Assembly (NCBI GenBank): GCA_023392635.1
Contig: JAEVYS010000070.1
Span: forward strand, 1 to 50,255
DNA length: 50,255 bases
From: Actinomycetes bacterium
GTDB taxonomy: Bacteria; Actinomycetota; Actinomycetes; Propionibacteriales; Propionibacteriaceae
Direction: 5' to 3'
The notes under the pieces were generated by a model, which searched no databases, was not told the origin of the DNA, and saw only the letters and a program-made list of their open reading frames with translations. This document shows, one piece after another, positions 36,164 through 43,640 of the stretch; position 1 is the first letter of the stretch; each line of letters opens with the position of its first letter. A program made the translations under genes and the position numbers.

Positions 36164-37014
36164 TGGACCGCGACGTGGACCTCCTGGAGGCGATGCCGAG
36201 GCTCGGGCCACGGTTCGCCAGGGCCCTGGTGCCCGCGCGTGGAGGCGAGGCACGCCTCCCGAGCCGTACCGTGCTGGTCCCCGGGGTCGCCCCGTCCCTG
36301 GCCCGTCTCGCCGACTACGACCGCGTGTGCGGCTTCCCCCTGCGCGACCGCGTCCCGGCGACCTGGCTGCACGTGCTCGCCTTCCCGCTGCACCTGTACC
36401 TGCTCAGCGCTCCGGAGTCGACGATCCGGCCGGCGGGTGTGGTGCACGTGCGCAACCGGATGCGGCTGCACCGTCCGGTCGATGCGTCCGAGCCGCTGGA
36501 CGTGTCGGTACGGGCCGGGAACCTCCGGGCGCACCGGAGGGGTGCGCTGCTCGACCTGGTCGGCGAGGTGCGGGTCGCGGACGAACTGGTCTGGGACGGC
36601 GTGAGCACCTACCTCGCACCCGGGGCGGCCGCCCCTGGGGAGCCGGTTCCGACGCCACGGCGGGGGTTCGACCCGGCGCCTCCGATCGCCACCTGGCGGC
36701 TGCCCGCCGGTCTGGGCAGGGAGTACCGGCGCGTCTCCGGCGACCCGAACCCGATCCACACCAGCCGGCTGGCCGCCCGTGCGTTCGGCTTCGCGCGCCC
36801 GATCGCGCACGGGATGTGGGCGCACGCGCGGCTCCTCGCCGCCCTGGACCCCCGGCTGCCGGATGCCTACGCGGTGGAGGTGGACTTCCTCAGGCCGATC
36901 CTGCTGCCCGGCACGGTGGCGGCGTGGTGGCGACGAGAGGGCGGGGCGTGGCAGGCGGCCGTGACCAGCAGCGACGGGGCGAAGCCGTTCCTGACCGCGT
37001 CGGTGACGCCTTAG
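36163..37014 (+). CDS. MaoC-like 3-hydroxyacyl-thioester dehydratase (HtdX-type)
   Basis: This 283-aa protein has two hot-dog halves, of which the C-terminal one carries the hydratase-2 motif YRRVSGDPNPIHTSRLAARA with Asp194 and His199, then FGFARPIAHGMW. The length and layout match mycobacterial HtdX, a (R)-specific 3-hydroxyacyl dehydratase. It overlaps fabG4 by one base. With the thiolase, FabG4 and acyl-CoA dehydrogenase, a full elongation/degradation cycle for acyl-thioesters can be made. Confidence 0.92.
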   Translation: MDRDVDLLEAMPRLGPRFARALVPARGGEARLPSRTVLVPGVAPSLARLADYDRVCGFPLRDRVPATWLHVLAFPLHLYLLSAPESTIRPAGVVHVRNRMRLHRPVDASEPLDVSVRAGNLRAHRRGALLDLVGEVRVADELVWDGVSTYLAPGAAAPGEPVPTPRRGFDPAPPIATWRLPAGLGREYRRVSGDPNPIHTSRLAARAFGFARPIAHGMWAHARLLAALDPRLPDAYAVEVDFLRPILLPGTVAAWWRREGGAWQAAVTSSDGAKPFLTASVTP

Positions 37015-37021
37015 GGCAGGG

Positions 37022-37654
37022 TCACCAGGGGCCGTAGCGGAAGGTGTAGTGGGCGCCCTCGGCGATGCCCCTGACCTGGTCGCGAACCATGTCGTAGCGG
37101 AAGTCGATGGGGTAGTTCGCCCCCAGGCGCTCGGCCTGCTGTTCGATCGACTCCGCGGGCGATCCCGCAGGCGCCCCGGTGGCCGACGGGGTGCCCCCCG
37201 ACTCGGTGAGCTCGTCGGCGAAACGCACCTCCCACGCCGCATCATCCACCCGGACCCTGGCCCGGTATTCGACGCGCGGTGCCGACGCACCCTGCTTCCG
37301 CTCGGCGACGACCCGCGACAAGACGATGGCGTCGGACTGCTGGCTCCAGTCGAACACCCACGCCTCGGCGAACGTGCGCAGCTCGGCGAGGACGGGGTGC
37401 ACACGCGCAGCGGGCGCCGCCGCCAGGGGCACCCACTGCCGGCCGTCCCACCGGTGCCCGTTCGCGATCGTGCCCACCTGGGGCGCCTGCTGCGGCAGCG
37501 GCACCCACTGCCGGCCGTCCCACCGATGACCGTTCGCAACCTGCCCCACCTGCGGAACCTGCTGCGGGGACGGCAACGGGACCCACTGGGTGCCGTTCCA
37601 CTGGTGGCCGTTCGCGATCTGCCCGACCTGCGGCGGCCACGGCTGCTGACTCAT
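37022..37654 (-). CDS. hypothetical protein with three NGHxWxGxQWVP repeats
   Basis: I do not recognise this 210-aa protein. Residues 9-78 hold three near-identical units of about 20 residues (VGQIANGHQWNGTQWVPLP and variants) at 24- to 26-residue spacing; the Trp spacing resembles the short DUF2510-like Trp repeats of actinobacteria. The remaining part (about 85-210) is a compact domain with no signal or membrane segment. TATGCT ends 6 nt before the ATG at 37654, suggesting a leaderless transcript. It is convergent with the MaoC gene. Confidence 0.8.
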   Translation of the reverse strand: MSQQPWPPQVGQIANGHQWNGTQWVPLPSPQQVPQVGQVANGHRWDGRQWVPLPQQAPQVGTIANGHRWDGRQWVPLAAAPAARVHPVLAELRTFAEAWVFDWSQQSDAIVLSRVVAERKQGASAPRVEYRARVRVDDAAWEVRFADELTESGGTPSATGAPAGSPAESIEQQAERLGANYPIDFRYDMVRDQVRGIAEGAHYTFRYGPW

Positions 37655-37660
37655 GAGGCG

Positions 37661-37666
37661 AGCATA
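37661..37666 (-). promoter_or_regulatory. -10 of the Trp-repeat gene (leaderless)
   Basis: The minus strand reads TATGCT ending 6 nt before the ATG at 37654. Confidence 0.4.
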
Positions 37667-37676
37667 AACGAGTCGG

Positions 37677-38189
37677 TCAGCCCTGGAGGGCGCGGGCCAG
37701 GGCGTCCAGCTTGCGCTCGACGGTCGCCAGCCGCCCCGCGAATTCGCCCTGCGCGGCATCATCGGCGACCGCCGTCGCCCCGGCCGCTGCCGCGCGCCGC
37801 CGGCGGCCGCGGACGAACTTGAGGTAGCCGATGCCGATGGTCACCGCGAGCGCGAAAGCGACCACGACGAATCGCACCACGCTCCGGTCGCTGGTCACCG
37901 TCATTCCCACGGCGTAGACCATCGTGAACACCCCGCCCAGCAGGATGCCGTTGGACAGCACGCCCTGCGCCTCCGGCAGGAACAAGGAGATCGCAAGGAG
38001 CAGCGTGGCGGCGACCAGCAGGATGATGCCGGTCGTCAGCCGCCAGTCGGAGTGGAGGGAGTCGGGGTAGTAGTCGCCGGAGTAGGCGGGCTCCGGGTAG
38101 AAGGTGTTCACGCCGATGCCGACGAACGCCACCACGACCAGCCCGAGGAAGAACGCGAAGATCACCTGCAACGCCGTATTGGTCCTCAT
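37677..38189 (-). CDS. hypothetical membrane protein with C-terminal coiled coil
   Basis: This 170-aa protein is not recognised. It has four hydrophobic helices: residues about 7-27, 50-70, 80-100 and 105-125. A basic RGRRRR stretch follows and then a C-terminal amphipathic helix, ATVERKLDALARAL, that may form a coiled coil. A TAGGGT hexamer ends 6 nt before its ATG. It is divergent from the lipid-kinase gene. Confidence 0.8.
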   Translation of the reverse strand: MRTNTALQVIFAFFLGLVVVAFVGIGVNTFYPEPAYSGDYYPDSLHSDWRLTTGIILLVAATLLLAISLFLPEAQGVLSNGILLGGVFTMVYAVGMTVTSDRSVVRFVVVAFALAVTIGIGYLKFVRGRRRRAAAAGATAVADDAAQGEFAGRLATVERKLDALARALQG

Positions 38190-38195
38190 GACCAG

Positions 38196-38255
38196 ACCCT
38201 AGACGTGAGCGGGCACCGTCGGGGCGTTTCGGCCGTTGGACGCATCTCGTAGAGT
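38196..38255. promoter_or_regulatory. divergent leaderless promoters (membrane protein and lipid kinase)
   Basis: TAGGGT on the minus strand (38201-38196) and TAGAGT on the plus strand (38250-38255) each end 6 nt before the ATG of their gene. Confidence 0.5.
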
Positions 38256-38261
38256 GCGCGC

Positions 38262-39212
38262 ATGCCCGACCGAACCGCTCCGCAACGCTGGGCGGTGGTG
38301 GTGAATCCGAGCAAGTTCACCGACCTCGCCGCCGTCAAGGCCGATCTCGCGCGCCTGTGCGCCGCGCGGGAGTGGCCCGAACCCACCTGGTACGAGACCA
38401 CGGTCGAGGATCCCGGTGAGGGTCAGACCCGGCAGGCCGTCGCCGACGGTGCCCGCCTGGTCTGTCCACTGGGCGGCGACGGCACCGTGCGGGCCGTGGC
38501 CAGCGGCCTTGTCGGCACCGGGTTGCCCCTGGGCCTGCTTCCCGGCGGAACCGGGAACCTGCTGGCCCGCAACCTCAAGCTCCCGGTGGACGACCTGGAG
38601 TCGGCGCTCGACATCGCCCTGGGTGGCGCGGAGCTCACGATCGACGTCGGCGAGGTGTCGTGGGACGACGACGAGCCGGCGGTGTTCCTCGTGATGGCCG
38701 GAATGGGCTTCGACGCCGAGATGATGGCCGGGGTGGACGACGGGCTGAAGAAGAAGGTCGGGTGGTTCGCCTACGTGGTCTCGGGCGCGGCCGCCCTGTT
38801 CCGTATCGGTTTCGGCGTCCGGGTCGCGGCTGACCGGCAGCGAGCCGTCAGCCAGCACGCCCGTACGGTGCTGGTGGCGAACTGCGGCGAGTTGACCGGC
38901 GGGCTCCGCCTGATCCCCGAGGCACAGCTCACGGACGGCCACCTGGACACCGTCCTCGCCTCTCCCCGATCGATCTCCGGCTGGCTGGCCATCGCCCTGA
39001 ACGTGGTCTCGGTCCGCCGCCGCGGGCATCCCGCCTTCGTCCACCTCACCTCCGAGGAGGTCCGGGTGGCCACCCGCGAGCCGATCGAGGCCCAGCTCGA
39101 CGGCGACGCCGTGGGCCCGCGCACCCGGATGAACGCACGGGTGCGGCCAGGCGCCCTCGTCGTCAGGGTGGGCGACCGCGGCGTGGACGCTCTCGACGCC
39201 GAGGGGAACTGA
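38262..39212 (+). CDS. diacylglycerol/sphingosine kinase family protein
   Basis: This 316-aa protein has the DAGK catalytic domain: VVVNPSKFTD at the N-terminus, CPLGGDGTVRAVASGL (GGDGT at 71-75), GLLPGGTGNLLARNL and MAGMGFDAEMM. Members phosphorylate diacylglycerol or related lipids for membrane lipid turnover. No Shine-Dalgarno precedes the ATG, which fits a leaderless mRNA with TAGAGT 6 nt upstream. The exact lipid substrate is not evident. Confidence 0.93.
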   Translation: MPDRTAPQRWAVVVNPSKFTDLAAVKADLARLCAAREWPEPTWYETTVEDPGEGQTRQAVADGARLVCPLGGDGTVRAVASGLVGTGLPLGLLPGGTGNLLARNLKLPVDDLESALDIALGGAELTIDVGEVSWDDDEPAVFLVMAGMGFDAEMMAGVDDGLKKKVGWFAYVVSGAAALFRIGFGVRVAADRQRAVSQHARTVLVANCGELTGGLRLIPEAQLTDGHLDTVLASPRSISGWLAIALNVVSVRRRGHPAFVHLTSEEVRVATREPIEAQLDGDAVGPRTRMNARVRPGALVVRVGDRGVDALDAEGN

Positions 39213-39394
39213 GCGCAGGCTCGCGCGGAAAGCCTGTTCCCCAGAAGGGGGACCAGCCGCTATCGTTCATCGCGTAGTCGCTGTACCGGCTCAGCTTCCC
39301 GTGCCGGGAAGCGGGGCGAAGCTCCTTCGGGGGGGTGCGGGACAACAAGGCGGCTCCGGACGGCGGGGCTGCACGCACAAGAAGGAGTTAGTGC

Positions 39395-39598
39395 ATGGCC
39401 ACTGGCACTGTGAAGTGGTTCAACGCCGAGAAGGGCTTTGGCTTCATCGCCCCGGACGGCGGCGGCCCCGATGTTTTCGCCCACTACAGCGCGATCTCGA
39501 CCTCCGGGTTCCGCACGCTGGACGAGAACCAGAAGGTGCAGTTCGAGATCACCCAGGGCCCCAAGGGCCCGCAGGCCTCGAACATCACCCCGCTCTGA
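39395..39598 (+). CDS. cold-shock protein
   Basis: This 67-aa single CSD protein binds single-stranded RNA/DNA and acts as an RNA chaperone. The core is GTVKWFNAEKGFGFIAPDGG, with RNP1-like KGFGFI and RNP2-like VFAHYS. AAGGAG lies about 8 nt before the ATG. The 182-nt gap upstream is structured and could hold a cspA-like thermosensor leader, as -10-like TATCGT at 39261-39266 would give a leader of about 120 nt. A strong intrinsic terminator follows. Confidence 0.96.
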   Translation: MATGTVKWFNAEKGFGFIAPDGGGPDVFAHYSAISTSGFRTLDENQKVQFEITQGPKGPQASNITPL

Positions 39599-39614
39599 CC
39601 TGAACCAGAGAACG

Positions 39615-39645
39615 GGCCCCCGCACCACGGTGCGGGGGCCTTTTT
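39615..39645 (+). terminator. intrinsic terminator after the cold-shock gene
   Basis: A 12-bp stem GGCCCCCGCACC (39615-39626) pairs with 39629-39640 across a tight loop and is followed directly by TTTTT (39641-39645). This is the clearest Rho-independent terminator in the window. Confidence 0.92.
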
Positions 39646-39674
39646 CCCGTCCGGTGGCCGTCGGTGGGCGCTGG

Positions 39675-39680
39675 CAGAAT
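39675..39680 (+). promoter_or_regulatory. -10 of the HIT gene (leaderless)
   Basis: CAGAAT ends 6 nt before the ATG at 39687 and starts 30 nt after the terminator's T-run. Confidence 0.4.
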
Positions 39681-39686
39681 CGCTGC

Positions 39687-40097
39687 ATGGCCACGGACAT
39701 CTTCTGCCAGATCATCGCCGGTGAGCTCCGCACCACCGAGGTCTGGCGCGACGACACCGTCCTCGCGTTCCTCGACCACCGGCCGGTGTTCAAGGGCCAC
39801 GTCCTGGTGTGCCCCACCCGTCACGTGGAGACCCTGCTGGACCTCCCCGGCGAGCTGATGGAACCGCTGTTCACCGCGACCCGGCGCATCGCCTCCGCCA
39901 TCGGCCAGGCGCTCGGCGCCGACGGCACCTTCGTGGCCATGAACAACGTGGTGAGCCAGTCGGTGCCGCACCTGCATGTCCACGTCGTCCCCCGCCGGCG
40001 CGGCGACGGGCTGCGCGGCTTCTTCTGGCCGCGCACCCACTACGCCGGCGGCGAGGAGGCCGAGTACGCCGAACGCATCCGGGCCGCCCTCGCCTGA
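39687..40097 (+). CDS. HIT-family protein
   Basis: This 136-aa histidine-triad protein has the catalytic motif PHLHVHVVPRRRGD and N-terminal IFCQIIAGELRTTEVW. Members hydrolyse nucleotidyl substrates such as AMP-lysine or Ap4A. The gene is convergent with the papain-like peptidase gene and their stop codons are only 5 nt apart. Confidence 0.95.
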   Translation: MATDIFCQIIAGELRTTEVWRDDTVLAFLDHRPVFKGHVLVCPTRHVETLLDLPGELMEPLFTATRRIASAIGQALGADGTFVAMNNVVSQSVPHLHVHVVPRRRGDGLRGFFWPRTHYAGGEEAEYAERIRAALA

Positions 40098-40102
40098 CCC
40101 GC

Positions 40103-40759
40103 TCAGGGATAGATCTCGCCGGCGAACCACGTGCCGGCGTCGATCCACTCCCCCGCTCCGCCGCCACCCCAGCCGTTGTTGACGTAGAAGCAGGTGTCGG
40201 TGACCGTCTCGTCCCAGCTCCACCACAGGAACGAGTGGCGCACCACCCGCTGCTGCCAGGCGTACCCCCACGCGACCGGGTAGTGGCTCAGCCACCCCGT
40301 GCCGATCACCGCGGGTGTGCGGCGGTACGCGATCGAGTTGGCGGCGTAGTTGGCGAGCCGGGTCTCGTGGATCCCGAAGGTGTTCCAGTGGGTGTCCAGC
40401 CGCGTGTAGCTGCGCCCGTTCAGGTACTGCCAGGCGCCGGGCATGTCCCACGGCGTCGTCGCGCCCGACCCGAACGCGCAGAAGGTGGCGACCTGGCCGT
40501 GCAGCTCGGTGATCATGTTGTTCACGCCGCCGTCCTGCGCGATCGGCGCGACGGCGTCGGCGCCCCGTCCACCGTTGGCCCGGTAGAGACCGTTGCGTCC
40601 CGCCCAGTAGGCGTTGCCGCCGGACGCCTGTCGGTCGCCCCAGCCGAACAGGATCCCCCACGCGGTCGGGCCGCAACCGACCGCGCAGCCCTGGAAGTCG
40701 AACTGGTTGTAGGCGGGCTGGTCGCCGGAATTGCCGGCCCAGAAGATGTTCCAGGTCAT
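40103..40759 (-). CDS. papain-like cysteine peptidase-fold protein
   Basis: I recognise only the fold. This 218-aa protein has QGCAVGCGPTAWGILFGW with the probable nucleophile Cys29, a later LSHYPVAWGYAW with His159, and YVNNGWGGG with Asn194/Asn195, the order Cys-His-Asn of the C39/C10/C1 clan. No signal peptide or prodomain is visible. The ATG at 40759 overlaps the upstream hypothetical gene by 4 nt (ATGA), so the two work together. A role in processing its partner or a peptide is a guess. Confidence 0.75.
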   Translation of the reverse strand: MTWNIFWAGNSGDQPAYNQFDFQGCAVGCGPTAWGILFGWGDRQASGGNAYWAGRNGLYRANGGRGADAVAPIAQDGGVNNMITELHGQVATFCAFGSGATTPWDMPGAWQYLNGRSYTRLDTHWNTFGIHETRLANYAANSIAYRRTPAVIGTGWLSHYPVAWGYAWQQRVVRHSFLWWSWDETVTDTCFYVNNGWGGGGAGEWIDAGTWFAGEIYP

Positions 40760-41742
40760 GACACGATCCTTCCCAGGGGCCCGGTGCCGGGCGCGGACAG
40801 GGTGGGGGCGTCCTCGGGGACGATGAAGAACCTCAGCACCTCGTCCTCGCCGGCATAGTGCAGGTGCACCTCGAAGCTCGTGTCGGCCACGCTCACGTCC
40901 GCGCGCGGGGTGAGGACGAGCCGGGGCGGGAGCGGCTGCGGGTTCAGTTCCGCCGTGACCAGGTCGGCCGCCGGCCCACTGATCGTGAAGTCGCCCTCGG
41001 CCAGCAGCAGCACGGTGCGGGTCTCGCCCGAGCGGACGCCCTCGCCGAACTCCTCGGTGAGCCGCTCGGTCTCCCAGCGCGGCACCGCACGCTCGGCGAG
41101 TGCAGCGAGATGGTGCCGGTACGACGCCGCGTAGCCCTTCGTGAGCTCGCGCCAGGACCGCCACGGGCCGGCCTTGACCGGACGCTTCTCCCTCGTCACC
41201 TTCAGCTTCAGCGGCTCGGCCTTCTCGGGATCCTCGCCCCTACTGCCGGTCGTGACCGCGCGACCCGCCGGCAGCTTCGCCGGCAACTCGGCCGGCAGGC
41301 CGGCGAGCTTGGGGGGCATGGTCCCGATCTGGCCGATGAGGGTGCCCTTGGCGTCCTCCGCCGCGTAGCACAGCGAGTCCAGCTTCACCACGCGGGCCAC
41401 CTCGCCGAGCCGGGCGAGCCGATGGCTCGGCGGCGCGAGTTCCAGGCTGAAGTGTGGCACCGGCACGTCGTGCGGGCCGGTGGCCACGATGAGGAACCCG
41501 CGGTCGTACTCGACGGCGCGGTCTCCCCGCGGGTCGGGCAGGGTGGTCACGACCCCCTCGATCTCGATCTCCCAGTAGGCGACGTCCTCGACGTCGGGCC
41601 GGTACATCGGCGTGGCCATGCCGAACCGCGGCTCGGACCTGCGCCGCGACGGCGGTGACACGTGCTCGTCGGTGAGCGCGGCCAGGGCCCTGGCGGCGCG
41701 GCGCCGGACGTCGATCGGCACCTTCTCGAACGGAACGCTCAT
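40756..41742 (-). CDS. hypothetical protein, partner of the papain-like peptidase
   Basis: This 328-aa soluble protein is not recognised. Residues from about 35 to 110 look like a folded domain with RPDVEDVAYWEIEIEGVVT and DRGFLIVATGPHDVPVPHFS. A basic, Pro/Lys-rich middle (about 140-200) follows, and the motif ELNPQPLPPRLVL lies late in the sequence. The ATG at 41742 has GGGGAGGAG just upstream. It is coupled to the peptidase gene and divergent from two small ORFs. Confidence 0.8.
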   Translation of the reverse strand: MSVPFEKVPIDVRRRAARALAALTDEHVSPPSRRRSEPRFGMATPMYRPDVEDVAYWEIEIEGVVTTLPDPRGDRAVEYDRGFLIVATGPHDVPVPHFSLELAPPSHRLARLGEVARVVKLDSLCYAAEDAKGTLIGQIGTMPPKLAGLPAELPAKLPAGRAVTTGSRGEDPEKAEPLKLKVTREKRPVKAGPWRSWRELTKGYAASYRHHLAALAERAVPRWETERLTEEFGEGVRSGETRTVLLLAEGDFTISGPAADLVTAELNPQPLPPRLVLTPRADVSVADTSFEVHLHYAGEDEVLRFFIVPEDAPTLSAPGTGPLGRIVS

Positions 41743-41908
41743 GCTGCTCCTCCCCTTCGGCGGCCCGGTGGCCGCATCGTGCACAGCAGAGGCCCGACCG
41801 GTCCACGGTGATACCCGATCCCCCCGCGCGGGGGTCACCCGGAAGGGGCCTTACGGCTTGTCATCACTGCATGAAAGGCTCGGAGTGCATCCGGGAGGGG
41901 TCCTAGAA
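41743..41908. promoter_or_regulatory. divergent control region with a CCCCCGCGCGGGGG palindrome
   Basis: The perfect 14-bp palindrome CCCCCGCGCGGGGG lies at 41821-41834, flanked by GGTGA and TCACC. A -35-like TTGTCA is at 41858-41863, but no good -10 follows at the right distance. It separates two unknown operons. Confidence 0.35.
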
Positions 41909-42085
41909 ATGCACGCGAAATCGCGGAGTGGCGGAGCAGCGCTGATGGCGGCCATGTGCCGGGCCACCGGCCGGCCCGCGCTCGCCGCCGGCCCGGGACG
42001 GGTCCGCGAGCAGGCGGCCGCCCACCCGGCCGATCGCCTCCCCTCTTCAGCAACGCCGATCTCCTTCCACCCAGCAAAGGACTGA
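41909..42085 (+). CDS. small hypothetical ORF (58 aa)
   Basis: This is an unrecognised basic, Ala/Pro-rich 58-aa product starting with an ATG at 41909, preceded about 10 nt by GGAGGGG. Its stop lies 3 nt before the GTG of the next small gene, as in a coupled pair. Codon use is ordinary for the region. It could be a leader peptide for the following gene. Confidence 0.45.
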   Translation: MHAKSRSGGAALMAAMCRATGRPALAAGPGRVREQAAAHPADRLPSSATPISFHPAKD

Positions 42086-42088
42086 CCC

Positions 42089-42436
42089 GTGTACGGCTCT
42101 CGTTTCCTCGATGCCCTGCCTGACGCCGCCGGCAGCGACTACGTGCCCCGTCACCTCCGCGCGGTCGAACCGGTTGCCGAGCCCACCGACAGCCAGGGCC
42201 CGATCGAACCGCTCGCTCTCCCCCAGACCGCGCTCGCCACCCTCGAGCGCGTCGAACCGGCAGCAGAGCCGGTCACGCTGCCGCTCGTCACCGTGCCGAC
42301 CGGACGGGGCATGCAGCCGTTCCCGCACCCCGCCGACTACGCCGCACGCCGCGCGGCGGCGGACTGGCCGGCAGCCGCTGCCGCGTCGCAGGGGCTCTTC
42401 CGCCGGCGCGTCGACCCGGCGCGCCTGAGCGTCTAG
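42089..42436 (+). CDS. hypothetical protein (115 aa), Pro/Glu-rich
   Basis: This is an unrecognised 115-aa protein rich in Pro, Ala and acidic residues with no membrane segment or motif. It begins with GTG at 42089 with AAAGGA upstream. A 7-bp stem with 4-nt loop (42445-42462, GCGACCG/CGGTCGC) follows its stop and could act as a weak terminator for it and for the convergent amidohydrolase gene. Confidence 0.65.
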   Translation: MYGSRFLDALPDAAGSDYVPRHLRAVEPVAEPTDSQGPIEPLALPQTALATLERVEPAAEPVTLPLVTVPTGRGMQPFPHPADYAARRAAADWPAAAAASQGLFRRRVDPARLSV

Positions 42437-42444
42437 CCGGCGCC

Positions 42445-42462
42445 GCGACCGCGATCGGTCGC
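42445..42462. terminator. weak hairpin between convergent genes
   Basis: The GCGACCG-CGAT-CGGTCGC stem-loop sits in the 46-bp gap between stops at 42436 and 42483. No T-run follows on either strand. Confidence 0.35.
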
Positions 42463-42482
42463 CCCTGCCGGGAGAGGACCGT

Positions 42483-43640
42483 TCACACCCCGGCGGGTGA
42501 GGTTGCGGCCCGGGCTGGTTCGCGGCGGTGGACGACCCGTCCCCCCTGGACCACCGCCACCACGGCGGCGGGATCGCGCAACGCCTCGGTGGTAGCCGGA
42601 TTGCGGTCGAACAGCACCAGGTCGGCGGGGGTGCCGGGGACGAGTGGCGGTTCGGCGTCGGGGGTGAGCAGCCGGACGCCGTTCGCGGTCGCGGCAACGA
42701 GTGCGAGGTCGGTCGGGACTCCCGCGTCGATCATCGCCGCCACTTCGTGCAGGTTGCGTCCGTGCTGGGACGGCAGGCCGGCGTCGGTACCCATCGCGAG
42801 ACGCACGCCCGCGTCCAGGCAGCGCCGCAGCGCCTCCGGGTGGGCCTCGACCGCGCGGCGCGCCGCCGGGGCGAGGGCGGCCGGCAGTGCTCCCTGTGTG
42901 GCCAGCCGCAGCACGTCGGTGTAGATCCACACCGTCGGCACCACGAACGTCCCTGCTCCCGCCGCGCGCTCCGCCTGCGCGGCAGTGAGCAGCACGGCGT
43001 GCTCGATGCTGCGCGCGCCCAGGTCGATCGCCCAGTCGATGACCGGGCCGCCCCAGGCGTGCACCATCACCGGCAGACCGGCGCGCTCGGCCTCGTCGAG
43101 GATCGCTGCGAACCCGGCATGGTCGAACACCGGTTCCTGTTGCGCCGTACCCGCGCCCACACCACCGGTGCCCGCCACCTTGATCCAGTCCGCGCCGGCC
43201 TCCGCCAGGGCGGCCACGCGTGCCCGCAGGTGCCACGCACCGAGGGCGTCGGACGGGCCGAGGATGTCGAAGCTCAGGCGTAGCCGGGGACCGGGCGCGC
43301 CGGCGAGCAGGGGCAGCAGTTCCGGGCCGTAGCCGCCGGCGTCACGCGCGGTGGTGATGCCGGCGGCGAGGGTGGCGCGGGCGTTCCGTGCGGCGCCCTC
43401 GGGGTCGAACCCGTGCGCGTCGAAGTCGCTCCAGGCCAGGTGGGTGTGCGCGTCCACGAACCCGGGGGTCGCCCACAGGCCGTCCGCCGCCACCCGCGCC
43501 CCGTCCGGCTGCGTCCCGGGCGCAGCGACGAGCCCGGCGTCGATGTCGATGTCGCGCAGGCCGAAGACCCCGTCCGCTCCCAGCACGAAGGCACCGCCGA
43601 CCCGACCGACCCTCTCGCCGACCTGTGGCAACCCGCTCAT
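42483..43640 (-). CDS. metal-dependent amidohydrolase
   Basis: This 385-aa amidohydrolase-superfamily protein has the metal motif TPGFVDAHTHLAW (HxH at about 64-66), WIKVAGTGG (bridging Lys), VMVHAWGGPVIDW, SIEHAVLL and MGTDAGLPSQHGRN. It resembles imidazolonepropionase-related or dipeptidase-like hydrolases of unknown substrate. It overlaps the last ABC ATPase gene by 4 nt (ATGA), so it is the terminal gene of the importer operon and probably acts on the imported compound. Confidence 0.9.
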   Translation of the reverse strand: MSGLPQVGERVGRVGGAFVLGADGVFGLRDIDIDAGLVAAPGTQPDGARVAADGLWATPGFVDAHTHLAWSDFDAHGFDPEGAARNARATLAAGITTARDAGGYGPELLPLLAGAPGPRLRLSFDILGPSDALGAWHLRARVAALAEAGADWIKVAGTGGVGAGTAQQEPVFDHAGFAAILDEAERAGLPVMVHAWGGPVIDWAIDLGARSIEHAVLLTAAQAERAAGAGTFVVPTVWIYTDVLRLATQGALPAALAPAARRAVEAHPEALRRCLDAGVRLAMGTDAGLPSQHGRNLHEVAAMIDAGVPTDLALVAATANGVRLLTPDAEPPLVPGTPADLVLFDRNPATTEALRDPAAVVAVVQGGRVVHRREPARAATSPAGV

